Positions 26,231-35,367 are shown, counted from the stretch's first letter. The stretch: 64,000 bases of DNA from Bradyrhizobium sp. 186 (GCF_023101685.1 NZ_CP082164.1:9827001-9891000), one strand, 5' to 3'. Notes: a model not told the origin generated them from the sequence alone. A program made the numbers and translations.

Positions 26231-27388
26231 ATGAACGCAGCCCCCGGAGTTAGCCTGGTCGAGCGGGCACGCGCCATCGCTCCCCTGATCGCGGGCGAGG
26301 CTGACGAGATCGAGCGGACGCGGCGGCTGACGCCGACGGTCGTGGGCGCGCTGATCGAGAACGGGCTCTATCGCGCGCTGCTGCCGCAGAGCCTCGGCGG
26401 CGCGGAAGCTCCGCCGGAAGCTTTCATGCAGATGCTGGAGGAGATCGCCAAGGCGGATGCTTCGACCGCCTGGTGCCTCGGCCAATGCAGCGTCTGCGCG
26501 ATGATCGCGGCCTCTCTCGATCACGACGCCGCGAACGAGATTTTCAACACACCACCCGGCATCCTCGCCTGGGGTGCGGTGGCGCATGAGGCGCGCGCGG
26601 TCGAGGGCGGCTATCGCGTCACAGCGCGCTGGGATTTTGCCTCGGGCTCGCGGCAGGCGAACTGGCTCGGGGCGCATGTGCGCATCGTCGGCGCGGACAG
26701 TGTGCCGCGGAACAATGCGGACGGATCGCCGGAGCTGCGCACCATCCTGTTTGCTGCCACAAGCGCAACGCTGCACGACGTGTGGCAAGCGATCGGGCTC
26801 GCCGGCACCGGCACCGATTCCTACGAGGTGCGCGACCTCTTCATCCCCGAGCGCTTTGCGACGTTCCGTGACGTGCCGTCCGCGTTGCGCGAACCCGGCC
26901 CGCTTTACAGGATCGGCACCGGTTCGACATTCAGTCTCGGCTTTGCCGCGGTCTCGCTCGGCGTGGCGCGGGCTACGCTGGACGCCGCAATCGCGCTGGC
27001 GCGCGGCAAGCATCAGTCGCTCGCGGCAAGCGCAATGCGCGACAACCAGTCGGTCCAGGGCCTGATCGGACGCACCGAGGGTGACCTCCGCGCCGCCCGC
27101 GCCTATCTCTACGCGACGGCGAATGCGATGTGGCACGACCTCAGCGCGACCGGTGAATTCAACGCGGCGCATCGCAGCGCGGTCCGGCTGGCCGCGACCT
27201 GGACCATCCACCAGTCAGCCAAAGTGGTCGACACCGCCTATCACATGGCCGGCGCGACCGCGGTATTCCGCAGCAATCCGTTCGAGCGGCGCTTTCGCGA
27301 CATGCACGCCATCGCCCAGCAGATCCAGGCCCGCGACACGCATTACGAGGATGTGGGTAAGGCGATTTTATGGGGCGCGGGGCCGTGA
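26231..27388 (+). CDS. Acyl-CoA dehydrogenase-family flavoprotein (monooxygenase-type)
   Basis: From ATG 26231, with gaggaa nine bases upstream, the 385-residue protein has the acyl-CoA dehydrogenase fold (N-terminal helices, ADASTAWCLGQCSVCAMIAASL, β-domain with GTDSYEVRDLFIP, C-terminal helices with FNAAHRSAVRLAATW). It resembles the HpaB/DszC-like flavin-dependent monooxygenase branch, using reduced flavin from a partner, rather than fatty-acid β-oxidation enzymes. Substrate unknown; no reductase is adjacent. An upstream in-frame ATG at 26213 is less well placed. Confidence 0.85.
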   Translation: MNAAPGVSLVERARAIAPLIAGEADEIERTRRLTPTVVGALIENGLYRALLPQSLGGAEAPPEAFMQMLEEIAKADASTAWCLGQCSVCAMIAASLDHDAANEIFNTPPGILAWGAVAHEARAVEGGYRVTARWDFASGSRQANWLGAHVRIVGADSVPRNNADGSPELRTILFAATSATLHDVWQAIGLAGTGTDSYEVRDLFIPERFATFRDVPSALREPGPLYRIGTGSTFSLGFAAVSLGVARATLDAAIALARGKHQSLAASAMRDNQSVQGLIGRTEGDLRAARAYLYATANAMWHDLSATGEFNAAHRSAVRLAATWTIHQSAKVVDTAYHMAGATAVFRSNPFERRFRDMHAIAQQIQARDTHYEDVGKAILWGAGP

Positions 27389-27423
27389 TGAGATCAAGCT
27401 TCATCGCCGCGACGACGAAGGTA

Positions 27424-27455
27424 TGCTCCCTCTCCCCGCAAGCGGGGCGAGGCAA
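27424..27455. repeat. Short palindromic half-unit related to 7436–7571
   Basis: ctccctctccccgcaagcgg followed by ggcgaggcaagaggg forms a GC-rich hairpin between the convergent ends of the flavoprotein and the GGDEF–EAL genes. It is the same unit type as the intergenic palindrome near 7.5 kb and may terminate both transcripts. Confidence 0.55.
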
Positions 27456-27482
27456 GAGGGCGGCGCCGCTCCAGCGACCGCA

Positions 27483-29702
27483 TCACGCCACCAGCGCGGC
27501 GTCCTCGTCGTCCGTTGCATCGATTCCGCGCTGCGCGGCGAGCAGGCTGATGATCTCGGCATTGGGGCGGGCCTTGCTGAACAGAAAACCCTGGCCCTCG
27601 TCACAGCCTTCGGCCCGGAGGCAGCTCAGCTCCGCCTCGGTCTCGACGCCCTCGGCGGTGATGGTGACGCCGAGCCCTTTGCCGAGACTGACGATCGAGC
27701 GGATGATCGCCTGCGCCTCGCGGTTGGCGCCGAGATCGCGCACGAAGGCCTGGTCGATCTTGATCTTGTCGAAGGGAAAGCTGCGCAGGTAACTGAGGCT
27801 GGAATAGCCGGTGCCGAAATCGTCCATCGAGATGCGCACGCCGAGCGCACGCAACGCATGCAGCGTCGCCAGCACCTGCGCGCTCTTCTCGAGCAGCAGC
27901 GTCTCGGTGATCTCGAGCTCGAGCCGGCGCGGCGGCAGGCCGGAATGCTTCAGGGCGTCCGTCACCACCGAAAGCAAATTGCCGCTGCGGAACTGGAGCG
28001 GCGACAAATTGACGGCGACGCGGACGTCGTCCGGCCAGGTCGCGGCATCCAGGCAGGCGCGGCGCAGCATCAAGCCGCCGAGCGGGTTGATCAGGCCGGT
28101 TTCCTCGGCGACCGGAATGAACTCGGCGGGCGAGACCATGCCGCGCTCCGCATGCGGCCAGCGCACCAGCGCCTCGAAGCCGGTGATGCGCCCGCTCGAG
28201 AGGTCGATCAGCGGCTGGTAGTACGGCCGCAGCACGTCGTTCTGGATCGCATCGCGCAGCTCGACCTCGATCTTGCGGCGACTCTGCGCCTTGGCATCGA
28301 GCGCGGCCTCGAAGAACGCGAAGGTGCCGCGGGCATCCAGCTTGGCGCGCGACAGCGCCATGTCGGCGCTCTTGAGCAGCTTTTCGGAATCGTCGCCGTC
28401 GCCGGGCGCCATCGCAATGCCGATCGAGGCGCTGATCACCACCGAATGGCCGTCGAGCAGATAAGGATCGGCGATGGCCTCCAGCAGGCGCTTGGCCAGC
28501 AGCACCGCGTCCTCGGGACGCGTCAGCCCGCTCTGCACGATCGCGAACTCGTCCGAATTGAGCCGCGCCAGCGCGTCTTCCTCGCGCAGCGTGGAGCGCA
28601 GCCGCTTGGCGACGCCGCGCAGCAGCTTGTCGCCGACAGCGTGTCCCAGCGTGTCGTTGACCGCCTTGAAATTGTCCAGCCCCAGCATCAGCAGCGCAAC
28701 CTTGTCGGTGCTGCGACGCGTATGCGCGAGCATTTCGTCCACCTGCTGGCGCAGCAGGTTGCGGTTTGGCAGCCCGGTCAGCCCGTCGTGCTGGGCCATG
28801 AAGGCAAGCCGCGCCTCGGCGCGCTTGCGCTCGGTGATGTCCATCAGCGCGAGCAGCACCGCGGGCTGCTCGGCATAGGTCAGCTCGCGGGAATAGATCG
28901 CAAGATCGATCAGCGCGCCATCGGCCTTGACGTGCTTCCAGGTGCGCGCGGCCTGCTCCTCGCTCGAGCGGTCCGTGGTCCAGGGCGGCTTGCTGTCGAA
29001 AGCCTGCAAGGCGCGGATCGACAGCCGCTCGAACTCGGCGCGGCTGTAGCCATAGTGCGCGACCGCGGCCTCGTTGACGCCGAGAATGCGCTCGCCGTCC
29101 AGCGCGCAGACGATCATGGGGACGGGATTGCCGTCGAACAGCAGGCGGAAGGACGCCTCGCGCTGCTTCAGTTCGGTGATGTCGACGCGCAAGCCCACCA
29201 CGCCGCCGTCGTCGGTCAGCCGCTCATCGATCAGGATGACGCGGCCGTCCGCCAGCTGCTGCTCATGGCGCGCGCCGGGTTGATAGAGTTTTTGCAGCCG
29301 CTCCGCGATCCACTCGTCCTCATGGCCGGCGGCCTCGGGATAGTCGCCGCGGGCGACGCCGATGCGCAGCGTGTCTTCGAGGCGCGCGCCTTGCTCGAAC
29401 AGATCGGCGGTCTTGCTGTAGATCTCGGCGTAGCTCTTGTTCCAGAGGACGTAACGGCCTTCGGCATCGAGAAACACGATACCCTGCGGCAGGATATCGA
29501 TGGCCTGGCGCAGGCGCTCATGCGCCTTGCGCGCCTCGGCAATCGCGGCATCTGCCTCGGCGCGGCTCTGCACGAGTTCGTCGATTGCAACGGCGGGGCG
29601 AGGCGCGCGCGCGAATCTCGGCTTGCGCGGCTCGTGGCCGGCCTGAGCGAGCACGCAGCGCTTTCGTTTTTTTGGTTTTCGAGACCCCAAACTCAACTTC
29701 AT
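27483..29702 (-). CDS. PAS–PAS–GGDEF–EAL c-di-GMP signalling protein
   Basis: The 739-residue protein has two PAS domains (about residues 60–180 and 185–305), a GGDEF domain and an EAL domain. The GGDEF signature is changed to LNSDEF, while the upstream inhibitory-site motif RxxD (REED) is kept, so cyclase activity is doubtful and the domain may bind c-di-GMP or GTP as a regulator. The EAL domain looks active: FEALVRW, NLSPLQF, EITET, MDDFGTGYSSL, KIDQAFVRD, AEGVET. Expected role: PAS-controlled phosphodiesterase. No TM segment seen, so cytosolic. Confidence 0.92.
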   Translation of the reverse strand: MKLSLGSRKPKKRKRCVLAQAGHEPRKPRFARAPRPAVAIDELVQSRAEADAAIAEARKAHERLRQAIDILPQGIVFLDAEGRYVLWNKSYAEIYSKTADLFEQGARLEDTLRIGVARGDYPEAAGHEDEWIAERLQKLYQPGARHEQQLADGRVILIDERLTDDGGVVGLRVDITELKQREASFRLLFDGNPVPMIVCALDGERILGVNEAAVAHYGYSRAEFERLSIRALQAFDSKPPWTTDRSSEEQAARTWKHVKADGALIDLAIYSRELTYAEQPAVLLALMDITERKRAEARLAFMAQHDGLTGLPNRNLLRQQVDEMLAHTRRSTDKVALLMLGLDNFKAVNDTLGHAVGDKLLRGVAKRLRSTLREEDALARLNSDEFAIVQSGLTRPEDAVLLAKRLLEAIADPYLLDGHSVVISASIGIAMAPGDGDDSEKLLKSADMALSRAKLDARGTFAFFEAALDAKAQSRRKIEVELRDAIQNDVLRPYYQPLIDLSSGRITGFEALVRWPHAERGMVSPAEFIPVAEETGLINPLGGLMLRRACLDAATWPDDVRVAVNLSPLQFRSGNLLSVVTDALKHSGLPPRRLELEITETLLLEKSAQVLATLHALRALGVRISMDDFGTGYSSLSYLRSFPFDKIKIDQAFVRDLGANREAQAIIRSIVSLGKGLGVTITAEGVETEAELSCLRAEGCDEGQGFLFSKARPNAEIISLLAAQRGIDATDDEDAALVA

Positions 29703-30061
29703 ACGTCCCAGTCACGCCCAGCGGCCGCAAGTTTTGGAGCAAGTGTCTGAAAAAACAGTAATCTTCGACGGCTTGACCGTCGGGCGCACTGGCCTGCGGC
29801 CCGCATGAAGCTGCCCTTATTGCCCGTTTGCGAGGCGCGGCAGCGGCAGCGGGCGCGCCAAACCCATTCCGCCGTCGCGATCGGAGAGCAATCTGGCGCA
29901 AAATTGCGCGCTCTCTTGAATCATTTCCGAGATCGCGCGCGATTGCATGCAGGACGGGAGTGAATCCCGTCCCACGCACGAATATTGGTCAATGCAGGAC
30001 AGGGTTATCGCGCCGTTAAAGATCGGGCTGGCCAGCGCAAAAAACCACGACCTTCGGACAG
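29703..30061. other. Intergenic region, no gene recognised
   Basis: About 360 bases upstream of the GGDEF–EAL gene. Open frames across it are shadows. The stretch 29940–29985 is a partial palindrome (gacgggag…cccgtccca). I see no RNA gene. Confidence 0.4.
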
Positions 30062-30171
30062 CTAGTTGGAGATATGGATCGTCGTGTTGCGCGCGCCCTC
30101 GCGCTGGACCAGCGCGACGCCGGCATCATGCAAAATCCCGCCAGCACGAGGGCCGCCGTGACGACCCGCAT
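30062..30171 (-). pseudogene. Very small secreted/membrane protein, frameshifted
   Basis: From ATG 30171 the frame reads MRVVTAALVLAGFCMM, a hydrophobic leader. Joining the +1 frame just after gives AGVALVQREGARNTTIHISN and a stop at 30062–30064, a sensible 36-residue protein if one base is restored around gcatgatgccgg. In the uncorrected frame the product is Arg/Ser-rich nonsense. Low confidence. Confidence 0.3.
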
Positions 30172-30261
30172 CGCGGCGGGGTTGCCGCCGGCCGCAAGCC
30201 TAATTCTTAACAAAGCCTAATTCTTAACCCTGACGCGGCGTTGGGCTATAAGGATGCCAGC

Positions 30262-31206
30262 ATGAGTCCCCGCCGCATCATCCCTCTCCTGCTTTTCATG
30301 ACACTCCTGACCGCCGGCGCCGCGCTGGCCCAGGACAAGGGCAGCGTCAATCCAAAAGCGCTGCCGCCGCTCGCCAACCCGAACGACCCCAAGATCGGCG
30401 CCAAGGAACTGTTCGCGCGAAAACTGTTGCCGTCGAAGGGGCCGGTCCATGTCATCGGCTCCTACGTCAAGGGCTGCATCGGTGGCGCGGAGCCGATGCC
30501 GCTGAACGGCGACAATTGGCAGGTGATGCGGCTATCGCGCAATCGCAACTATGGTCATCCCGAGATGATCGCGCTGATCAAGCGGCTCGCGGCCAAGGCG
30601 CGCAAGGACGCCGGCTGGCCGGGCATCCTGGTCGGCGACATCGCTCAGCCGCGTGGCGGGCCTGCACTATCCGGCCACGCCAGCCACCAGATCGGTCTCG
30701 ACGCCGACATCTGGCTGACGCCGATGCCGGACCATCGCCTCTCGCGCGAGGAGCGCGAGGATATGTCGGCAGTGATGATGGTGCGGCAGGACCGGCTCGA
30801 CATCGATCCGAAAGTGTTCACGCCAAGCCATGTGCTGGTGCTGCGCGACGCCGCGCAGGAGCCGGCCGTGCAGCGCATCTTCGTCAATGCCGCAATCAAG
30901 AAGGCGCTGTGCCGCGAGGCCAAGGGCGACCGCTCGTGGCTGTCGAAGATACGGCCGTGGTGGGGTCACGACTATCATTTCCACATCCGCATGCGCTGCC
31001 CGCCGGGCGCCGGCGAATGCGAGGGCCAGCCGTCGCAATCCGAGGACGAAGGCTGCAAGGACTCCGATCTCGCCTATTGGTTCAGTGACGACGTGCTGCA
31101 CCCGAAACCGCCGCCGGAGCCGCCAAAGCCGAAACCGCCGATGACGCTGGCGCAGATGCCGGCCGCCTGCAAGGTCGTGCTGCACGCAGCGGATGCGAAG
31201 CCGTAG
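30262..31206 (+). CDS. mepA: Penicillin-insensitive murein endopeptidase MepA
   Basis: From ATG 30262 the 314-residue protein has a signal peptide (SPRRIIPLLLFMTLLTAGAALAQ) and the LAS-type zinc site: SGHASHQIGLDADIW (HxxxxxxD) and RPWWGHDYHFHIRM. It cuts D-Ala–mDAP crosslinks in peptidoglycan in the periplasm. Two pairs of Cys and a Pro/Lys-rich C-terminus (PPPEPPKPKPP) are present. The in-frame TTG at 30241 is less likely. Confidence 0.93.
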   Translation: MSPRRIIPLLLFMTLLTAGAALAQDKGSVNPKALPPLANPNDPKIGAKELFARKLLPSKGPVHVIGSYVKGCIGGAEPMPLNGDNWQVMRLSRNRNYGHPEMIALIKRLAAKARKDAGWPGILVGDIAQPRGGPALSGHASHQIGLDADIWLTPMPDHRLSREEREDMSAVMMVRQDRLDIDPKVFTPSHVLVLRDAAQEPAVQRIFVNAAIKKALCREAKGDRSWLSKIRPWWGHDYHFHIRMRCPPGAGECEGQPSQSEDEGCKDSDLAYWFSDDVLHPKPPPEPPKPKPPMTLAQMPAACKVVLHAADAKP

Positions 31207-31300
31207 CGTATGGGGCGGGCACACCGACATCCACACGCCGCCGTCGTCCCGGACAAGCGGAGAGATCGTGCTGTTGGCTTGTCCGGGATGAGGACCTGGA
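31207..31300. repeat. Intergenic palindrome after mepA
   Basis: gtcccggacaagcgg pairs with gcttgtccgggatgagg about 35 bases on, forming a 10-bp stem (ccggacaagc / gcttgtccgg) downstream of mepA. This is the pattern of dispersed palindromes in these genomes, possibly a terminator. Confidence 0.5.
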
Positions 31301-31444
31301 TAGCTGGTTCGCGCCATTCGAATGCGCTAGGATCGGCTTGCCGCTGGGCCGTAAGCAGGCGGCGCGTCGGGATGCGCATCCCGTTCTTCAACAAGCCTGA
31401 CAGCAAGCCCCGTGTCGTTCGCGTGGCCAATGATGAGAATCGAC

Positions 31445-31948
31445 ATGCGCGTCCTCACTTTCCTCGCCGCGCTTTCGCTCGGCGCAACCTCCGCTCTTGC
31501 CACCGAAGAACCGAGCGGCTGCGACAAGTTCAAATGGCTGATCGAGCGCGAGCGCGCTGCGCTGACCGCGCCGGACCGTGCGAAGGTCGCATCGGGGAGC
31601 GAACAGGCGGCTTTGCCGTCGTCAGCCATCACGCTCGGACTGGTCGCGCCCGCCGATGCGAAGCTGCCGACGCCGCCGGAGCGCGCGCCGAAGGACGGCA
31701 GCTTTGCCGGCTTCACCAGCATCAAGACCGCGAAGGCCGGGCTCTACACGATCAGCCTGTCCACCGGGGCCTGGGTCGACGTGGTCCAGGACGGGCATTT
31801 CCTCAAGCCGGTGGCCTTCAGCGGCGCGACCGATTGCGACGGCATCCGCAAGACCATGAAATACGAGCTTTCGGCGCACCCCTTCGTGATCCAGGTCAGC
31901 GGCGCCAAGGACAACTCGCTCTCGATTGCGATCCTTCCAGCGCAATAG
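31445..31948 (+). CDS. Periplasmic protein of unknown function
   Basis: ATG 31445 gives 167 residues with a signal peptide (MRVLTFLAALSLGATSALA), one Cys near the start of the mature part and one near residue 137 (possible disulfide), and a β-rich domain (AGLYTISLSTGAWVDVVQDG, HPFVIQVSGAKDNSLSIAIL). The pattern resembles small lectin-like or bacterial pre-peptidase C-terminal-like folds, but I do not recognise it as a named family. It stands between mepA and modA. Confidence 0.65.
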   Translation: MRVLTFLAALSLGATSALATEEPSGCDKFKWLIERERAALTAPDRAKVASGSEQAALPSSAITLGLVAPADAKLPTPPERAPKDGSFAGFTSIKTAKAGLYTISLSTGAWVDVVQDGHFLKPVAFSGATDCDGIRKTMKYELSAHPFVIQVSGAKDNSLSIAILPAQ

Positions 31949-32138
31949 GCCCGTTTGGCAAACGGTCGCCCTTTGACCTGAGGCTCCGGCCTGCTATCTT
32001 CGCGTGTCGCGATATCCCTGCCGGCCGTAAGCCGCTGCCGGGCCCCGTGGAACAGCGCTTCCGCCCGTCGCACCTGACCCACCCAACGCCAGATTTGCGC
32101 GTGCACCAGCGCGCGCGGGCTCGCACGGAGCGCACTCC

Positions 32139-32924
32139 ATGTTTCGTATTGCCGGACTTTTCACCGCTTTCGTGATCCTCGCGAGCGCGAGCCTCTCGCC
32201 TGCCGCCGCCGAGGACAAGACCATCACCGTGTTTGCCGCCGCCTCGATGAAGAACGCGCTCGACGACATCGACGCCGCTTACACCGCCAAGACCGGCGTC
32301 AAGTTCAGCGTCAGCTATGCGGCGAGCTCGGTGCTGGCCAGACAGATCGAGCAGGGCGCGCCGGCCGACGTGTTCGTCTCTGCCGACACCGACTGGATGG
32401 ACTACGCCATCTCCAAGAAGACCATCAACGAGCCGACCCGCGTCAATTTGCTCGGCAACAGCATCGTGCTGATCGCGCCGAAAGATTCAGAGATAGACAA
32501 CGTCACGATCGCACAAGGTTTCGATCTCGCCAAGCTCGCAGGCGACGGCAAGATCGCGACCGGCGATGTGAAGTCCGTGCCAGCAGGCAAATATGCCAAG
32601 GCCGCGCTGGAAAAGCTCGGCGCCTGGCAGGCCGCGGAGCCTAAATTCGCCATGGCCGAGAGCGTGCGCGCCGCGCTGACGCTGGTGGCACGTGGCGAGG
32701 CCAACCTCGGAATCGTCTATTCCACCGATGCCAAGGTCGAGCCCGGCGTCAAGATCGTCGGCACCTTCCCGGCGGATTCACATCCCGCGATCATCTATCC
32801 GGTAGCGGCGACAACGACCGCGAAGGGCGAGACCAACGACTATCTCGCCTTCCTGCGCTCCACCGCGGCCAAGACCATCTTCGAAAAATACGGCTTCAAG
32901 TTCCTGATCAGCCCGACTACTTGA
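32139..32924 (+). CDS. modA: Molybdate ABC transporter substrate-binding protein
   Basis: The 261-residue periplasmic protein has a signal peptide and the ModA core: FAAASMKNALDDIDAAYTAKTGVKFSVSYAASSVLARQIEQGAPADVFVSADTDWMDYA, with the Ser residues that hold the oxyanion. It delivers molybdate (or tungstate) to ModBC encoded next. The gap to modB is 28 bases, so the three genes form an operon. Confidence 0.95.
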   Translation: MFRIAGLFTAFVILASASLSPAAAEDKTITVFAAASMKNALDDIDAAYTAKTGVKFSVSYAASSVLARQIEQGAPADVFVSADTDWMDYAISKKTINEPTRVNLLGNSIVLIAPKDSEIDNVTIAQGFDLAKLAGDGKIATGDVKSVPAGKYAKAALEKLGAWQAAEPKFAMAESVRAALTLVARGEANLGIVYSTDAKVEPGVKIVGTFPADSHPAIIYPVAATTTAKGETNDYLAFLRSTAAKTIFEKYGFKFLISPTT

Positions 32925-32952
32925 GGTTTTTCGACGTGATGCTTGCCGCTTG

Positions 32953-33648
32953 ATGTCCGAGATTTCGCCCGCCGAATGGACGGCGATCCTGCTCTCGCTC
33001 AGGGTTGCCGTCGTCGCGACGCTGGTGGCGACGCCATTCGGTATTGCTCTGGCGTGGCTACTCGCGCGGCGTGATTTCTGGGGCAAGTCATTTCTCGACG
33101 CGGTGGTGCATTTGCCGCTGGTGCTGCCACCGGTCGTCACCGGCTATCTCCTGCTCCTCACCTTCGGCCGCCGCGGCCTCGTCGGCGGTTTCCTGGCTGA
33201 CTCTCTCGGCATCGTCTTCGCCTTCCGCTGGACTGGTGCTGCGCTCGCCTGTGGCCTGATGTCGTTCCCGCTGCTGGTACGCCCGATGCGGCTGTCGATC
33301 GAGGCGATCGATCGCCGGCTCGAACAGGCGGCGGAGACGCTCGGCGCCGCGCCCTGGAAAGTGTTCTTCACGGTGACGCTGCCGCTGGCACTGCCCGGCG
33401 TGCTCGCCGGCATGGTGCTCGGATTCGCCAAGGCGATCGGCGAGTTCGGTGCGACCATCACCTTCGTTTCAAATATTCCCGGCGAGACCCAGACGATTTC
33501 CTCGGCGATCTATTCGCTGATCCAGACGCCTGACGGTGATGCAGCAGCGGGCCGGCTTGTGATCGTCTCGATCATCCTGGCGCTGGGCGCGCTGATCGCC
33601 GCCGAGTGGTTCGCCCGCCGCGCCACCGCACGGCTGCACGGGAACTGA
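32953..33648 (+). CDS. modB: Molybdate ABC transporter permease
   Basis: The 231-residue inner-membrane protein has five to six TM helices and the permease EAA loop (EQAAETLGAAPWKVFFTVTLPLALPGVLAG). ATG 32953 follows TTG 32950; the ATG is preferred. Confidence 0.94.
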   Translation: MSEISPAEWTAILLSLRVAVVATLVATPFGIALAWLLARRDFWGKSFLDAVVHLPLVLPPVVTGYLLLLTFGRRGLVGGFLADSLGIVFAFRWTGAALACGLMSFPLLVRPMRLSIEAIDRRLEQAAETLGAAPWKVFFTVTLPLALPGVLAGMVLGFAKAIGEFGATITFVSNIPGETQTISSAIYSLIQTPDGDAAAGRLVIVSIILALGALIAAEWFARRATARLHGN

Positions 33649-33650
33649 CG

Positions 33651-34313
33651 ATGCTGCGTGTCGACGTCGAAAAGCAGCTTGGCGAATTCTCGCTCGCCGC
33701 GTCCTTCAGCAGCGAGGGCCGCGTCATCGGCCTGTTCGGCGCGTCGGGTGCCGGCAAGAGCTCGCTGGTCAACATGATCGCGGGACTGCTGCGTCCCGAT
33801 CGCGGCACCATCGTGATCGACGGCGAGACCGTCGACGACACCGCGGCCGGCATCCACGTTCCGACCTGGCGCCGCCGCATCGGCTACGTGTTCCAGGATG
33901 CGCGGCTGTTTCCGCATCTCAACGTCGCGCAGAATCTCGACTACGGCCGGCGGATGAACAGCCTCGCCTCCGATCCGGCGCAGCACAAGCGCGTCGTCGA
34001 CCTGCTCGACATCGGCGCCCTGCTCGACCGCCGCCCCGGAAAGCTCTCCGGCGGCGAGCGCCAGCGCGTCGCGCTCGGCCGCGCGCTGCTGTCGAAGCCA
34101 CGCCTGCTGCTGCTCGACGAGCCGCTCGGCGCGCTGGACGAAGGCCGCAAGCTCGAGATCCTGCCCTATCTGGTGCGGCTGCGCGACGAAGCCAACGTGC
34201 CGATGGTCTATGTCAGCCACGATGTCGCCGAGCTGCGCCAGCTCGCCACGCAGATCGTGATGCTGAAGCAGGGCCGGGTGACGTCGTTCGGCGGGGTGAA
34301 GGTGCTGACGTGA
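33651..34313 (+). CDS. modC: Molybdate ABC transporter ATP-binding protein, short form
   Basis: The 220-residue ATPase has Walker A GASGAGKS, Q-loop FQDARLFPHLNV, signature LSGGERQRVALGRALL, Walker B LLLLDEPLGALD and the switch His in VSHD. It ends soon after the switch and lacks the C-terminal TOBE/MOP domain of usual ModC (about 350 residues), so regulation by bound molybdate inside this subunit is not expected. It starts two bases after the modB stop. Confidence 0.92.
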   Translation: MLRVDVEKQLGEFSLAASFSSEGRVIGLFGASGAGKSSLVNMIAGLLRPDRGTIVIDGETVDDTAAGIHVPTWRRRIGYVFQDARLFPHLNVAQNLDYGRRMNSLASDPAQHKRVVDLLDIGALLDRRPGKLSGGERQRVALGRALLSKPRLLLLDEPLGALDEGRKLEILPYLVRLRDEANVPMVYVSHDVAELRQLATQIVMLKQGRVTSFGGVKVLT

Positions 34314-34339
34314 GGGGGTGCGGCTCGGGCTTAAGGGAA

Positions 34340-34505
34340 GGCCTGATCACCCACCAATGTCGTCCCGGCGAAGGCCGGGACCCATACCGCGTGATCTATC
34401 GGGGACGGGCGGTATGCGTACCGGCGAAAAGAGCTAACTGCTAGCCGTCGCCAAACTTCTCCCTATGGTTATGGATCCCGGCCTTCGCCGGGACGACGTT
34501 GGGGA
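34340..34505. repeat. Bradyrhizobium-type intergenic palindrome (REP-like)
   Basis: cgtcccggcgaaggccggga at the left faces tcccggccttcgccgggacg at the right, with about 95 bases between; each arm is itself a hairpin (cccggc…gccggg). It fills the space between the convergent modC and GntR genes. Confidence 0.7.
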
Positions 34506-34516
34506 GGCATTGTGCC

Positions 34517-35245
34517 TCACCGCGCCTTCCGTCGCTTCGGCTTCATCGCCCCGAACACGCTCGTCAAATCCTCAGCTGCCGGCACCACGTCGTCCAGATG
34601 CAGACGGCTCTCGACGTGGATGAAATGCTCGCGCGACACCGCAATCGCGCGGGCGACGTCGCGGGCGCGCAGGGCTTCGACGATGGCGCCGTGCTCGTCG
34701 ACGGCGCAGATCGAATCGGTCGCGGGCTCGTAGACCGAGACCATCACCGAGGACCGGCTGAGCAGGTCGCCGAGGAAACGCGAAAGCTCGGCATTGCCGA
34801 GTGCCTCGACGAGATAGACGTGGAACGCGCCCGACAGGCGCACCGAAGCGGCACGGTCACCGCGCGTTGCGGCTGCGCGCTCCTCGGCAAGATGCGCCGT
34901 CAGACGATCGATCAAGGCATCGTCGACATGGCGCACGAGCTGGGTCAGCACGCCGGCCTCGAGCACACGATGGGCCTCGTAGACGCTGCGGACGTCGTCG
35001 AGCGTCGGACGCGGCACGCGGGCGCCGCGGTTGGGGATCATCTCCAGCCGCCGTTCCGCCCCGAGCCGATGCAAGACTTTGCGGATGCGCTCGCGCGACA
35101 CGCCGAAAATCTCGGCGAGCGGAGGCTCGGCAAGCTTCGTGCCCGCCTTCAGCTTGCCCTCCAGCAGCGCGTGCAGGATGGCCTGATAGACCGCCTCATC
35201 CTCCGCCGGATTGGCCTTGCCGTTTCGCCTGCGCTGCGTCGCCAT
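34517..35245 (-). CDS. GntR family transcriptional regulator (FCD type)
   Basis: The 242-residue protein has an N-terminal GntR winged HTH (AVYQAILHALLEGKLKAGTKLAEPPLAEIFGVSRERIRKVL) and a C-terminal FCD domain (VYEAHRVLEAGVLTQL, ASVRLSGAFHVYLVEAL, SVYEP, DEHGAIVEALRARDVARAI) with the usual Asp/His metal-site positions. It is divergent from the ABC–deacetylase operon, with two identical palindromes between them, and is most likely its ligand-controlled repressor. Confidence 0.92.
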   Translation of the reverse strand: MATQRRRNGKANPAEDEAVYQAILHALLEGKLKAGTKLAEPPLAEIFGVSRERIRKVLHRLGAERRLEMIPNRGARVPRPTLDDVRSVYEAHRVLEAGVLTQLVRHVDDALIDRLTAHLAEERAAATRGDRAASVRLSGAFHVYLVEALGNAELSRFLGDLLSRSSVMVSVYEPATDSICAVDEHGAIVEALRARDVARAIAVSREHFIHVESRLHLDDVVPAAEDLTSVFGAMKPKRRKAR

Positions 35246-35288
35246 GGGCGTTAGCTAGGCCCAAAGGATGCGCAGAGTCACCTCCAAA

Positions 35289-35302
35289 AAATGTGCACAT
35301 TT
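35289..35302. promoter_or_regulatory. Palindromic operator candidate 1
   Basis: AAATGTGCACATTT is a perfect 14-bp palindrome, identical to the one at 35368. Its position 44 bases upstream of the GntR start fits an autoregulatory operator. Confidence 0.75.
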
Positions 35303-35367
35303 GTCGCGCCGGCGCCCAGGCGCCAATCATGCTCGCCTCATCACATTGATATTGTTGTATATTTCCA

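Noticed and set aside
27081..29750. 889-codon open frame on the plus strand
   Set aside because: Antisense of the GGDEF–EAL gene; its start overlaps the 3' end of the flavoprotein gene.
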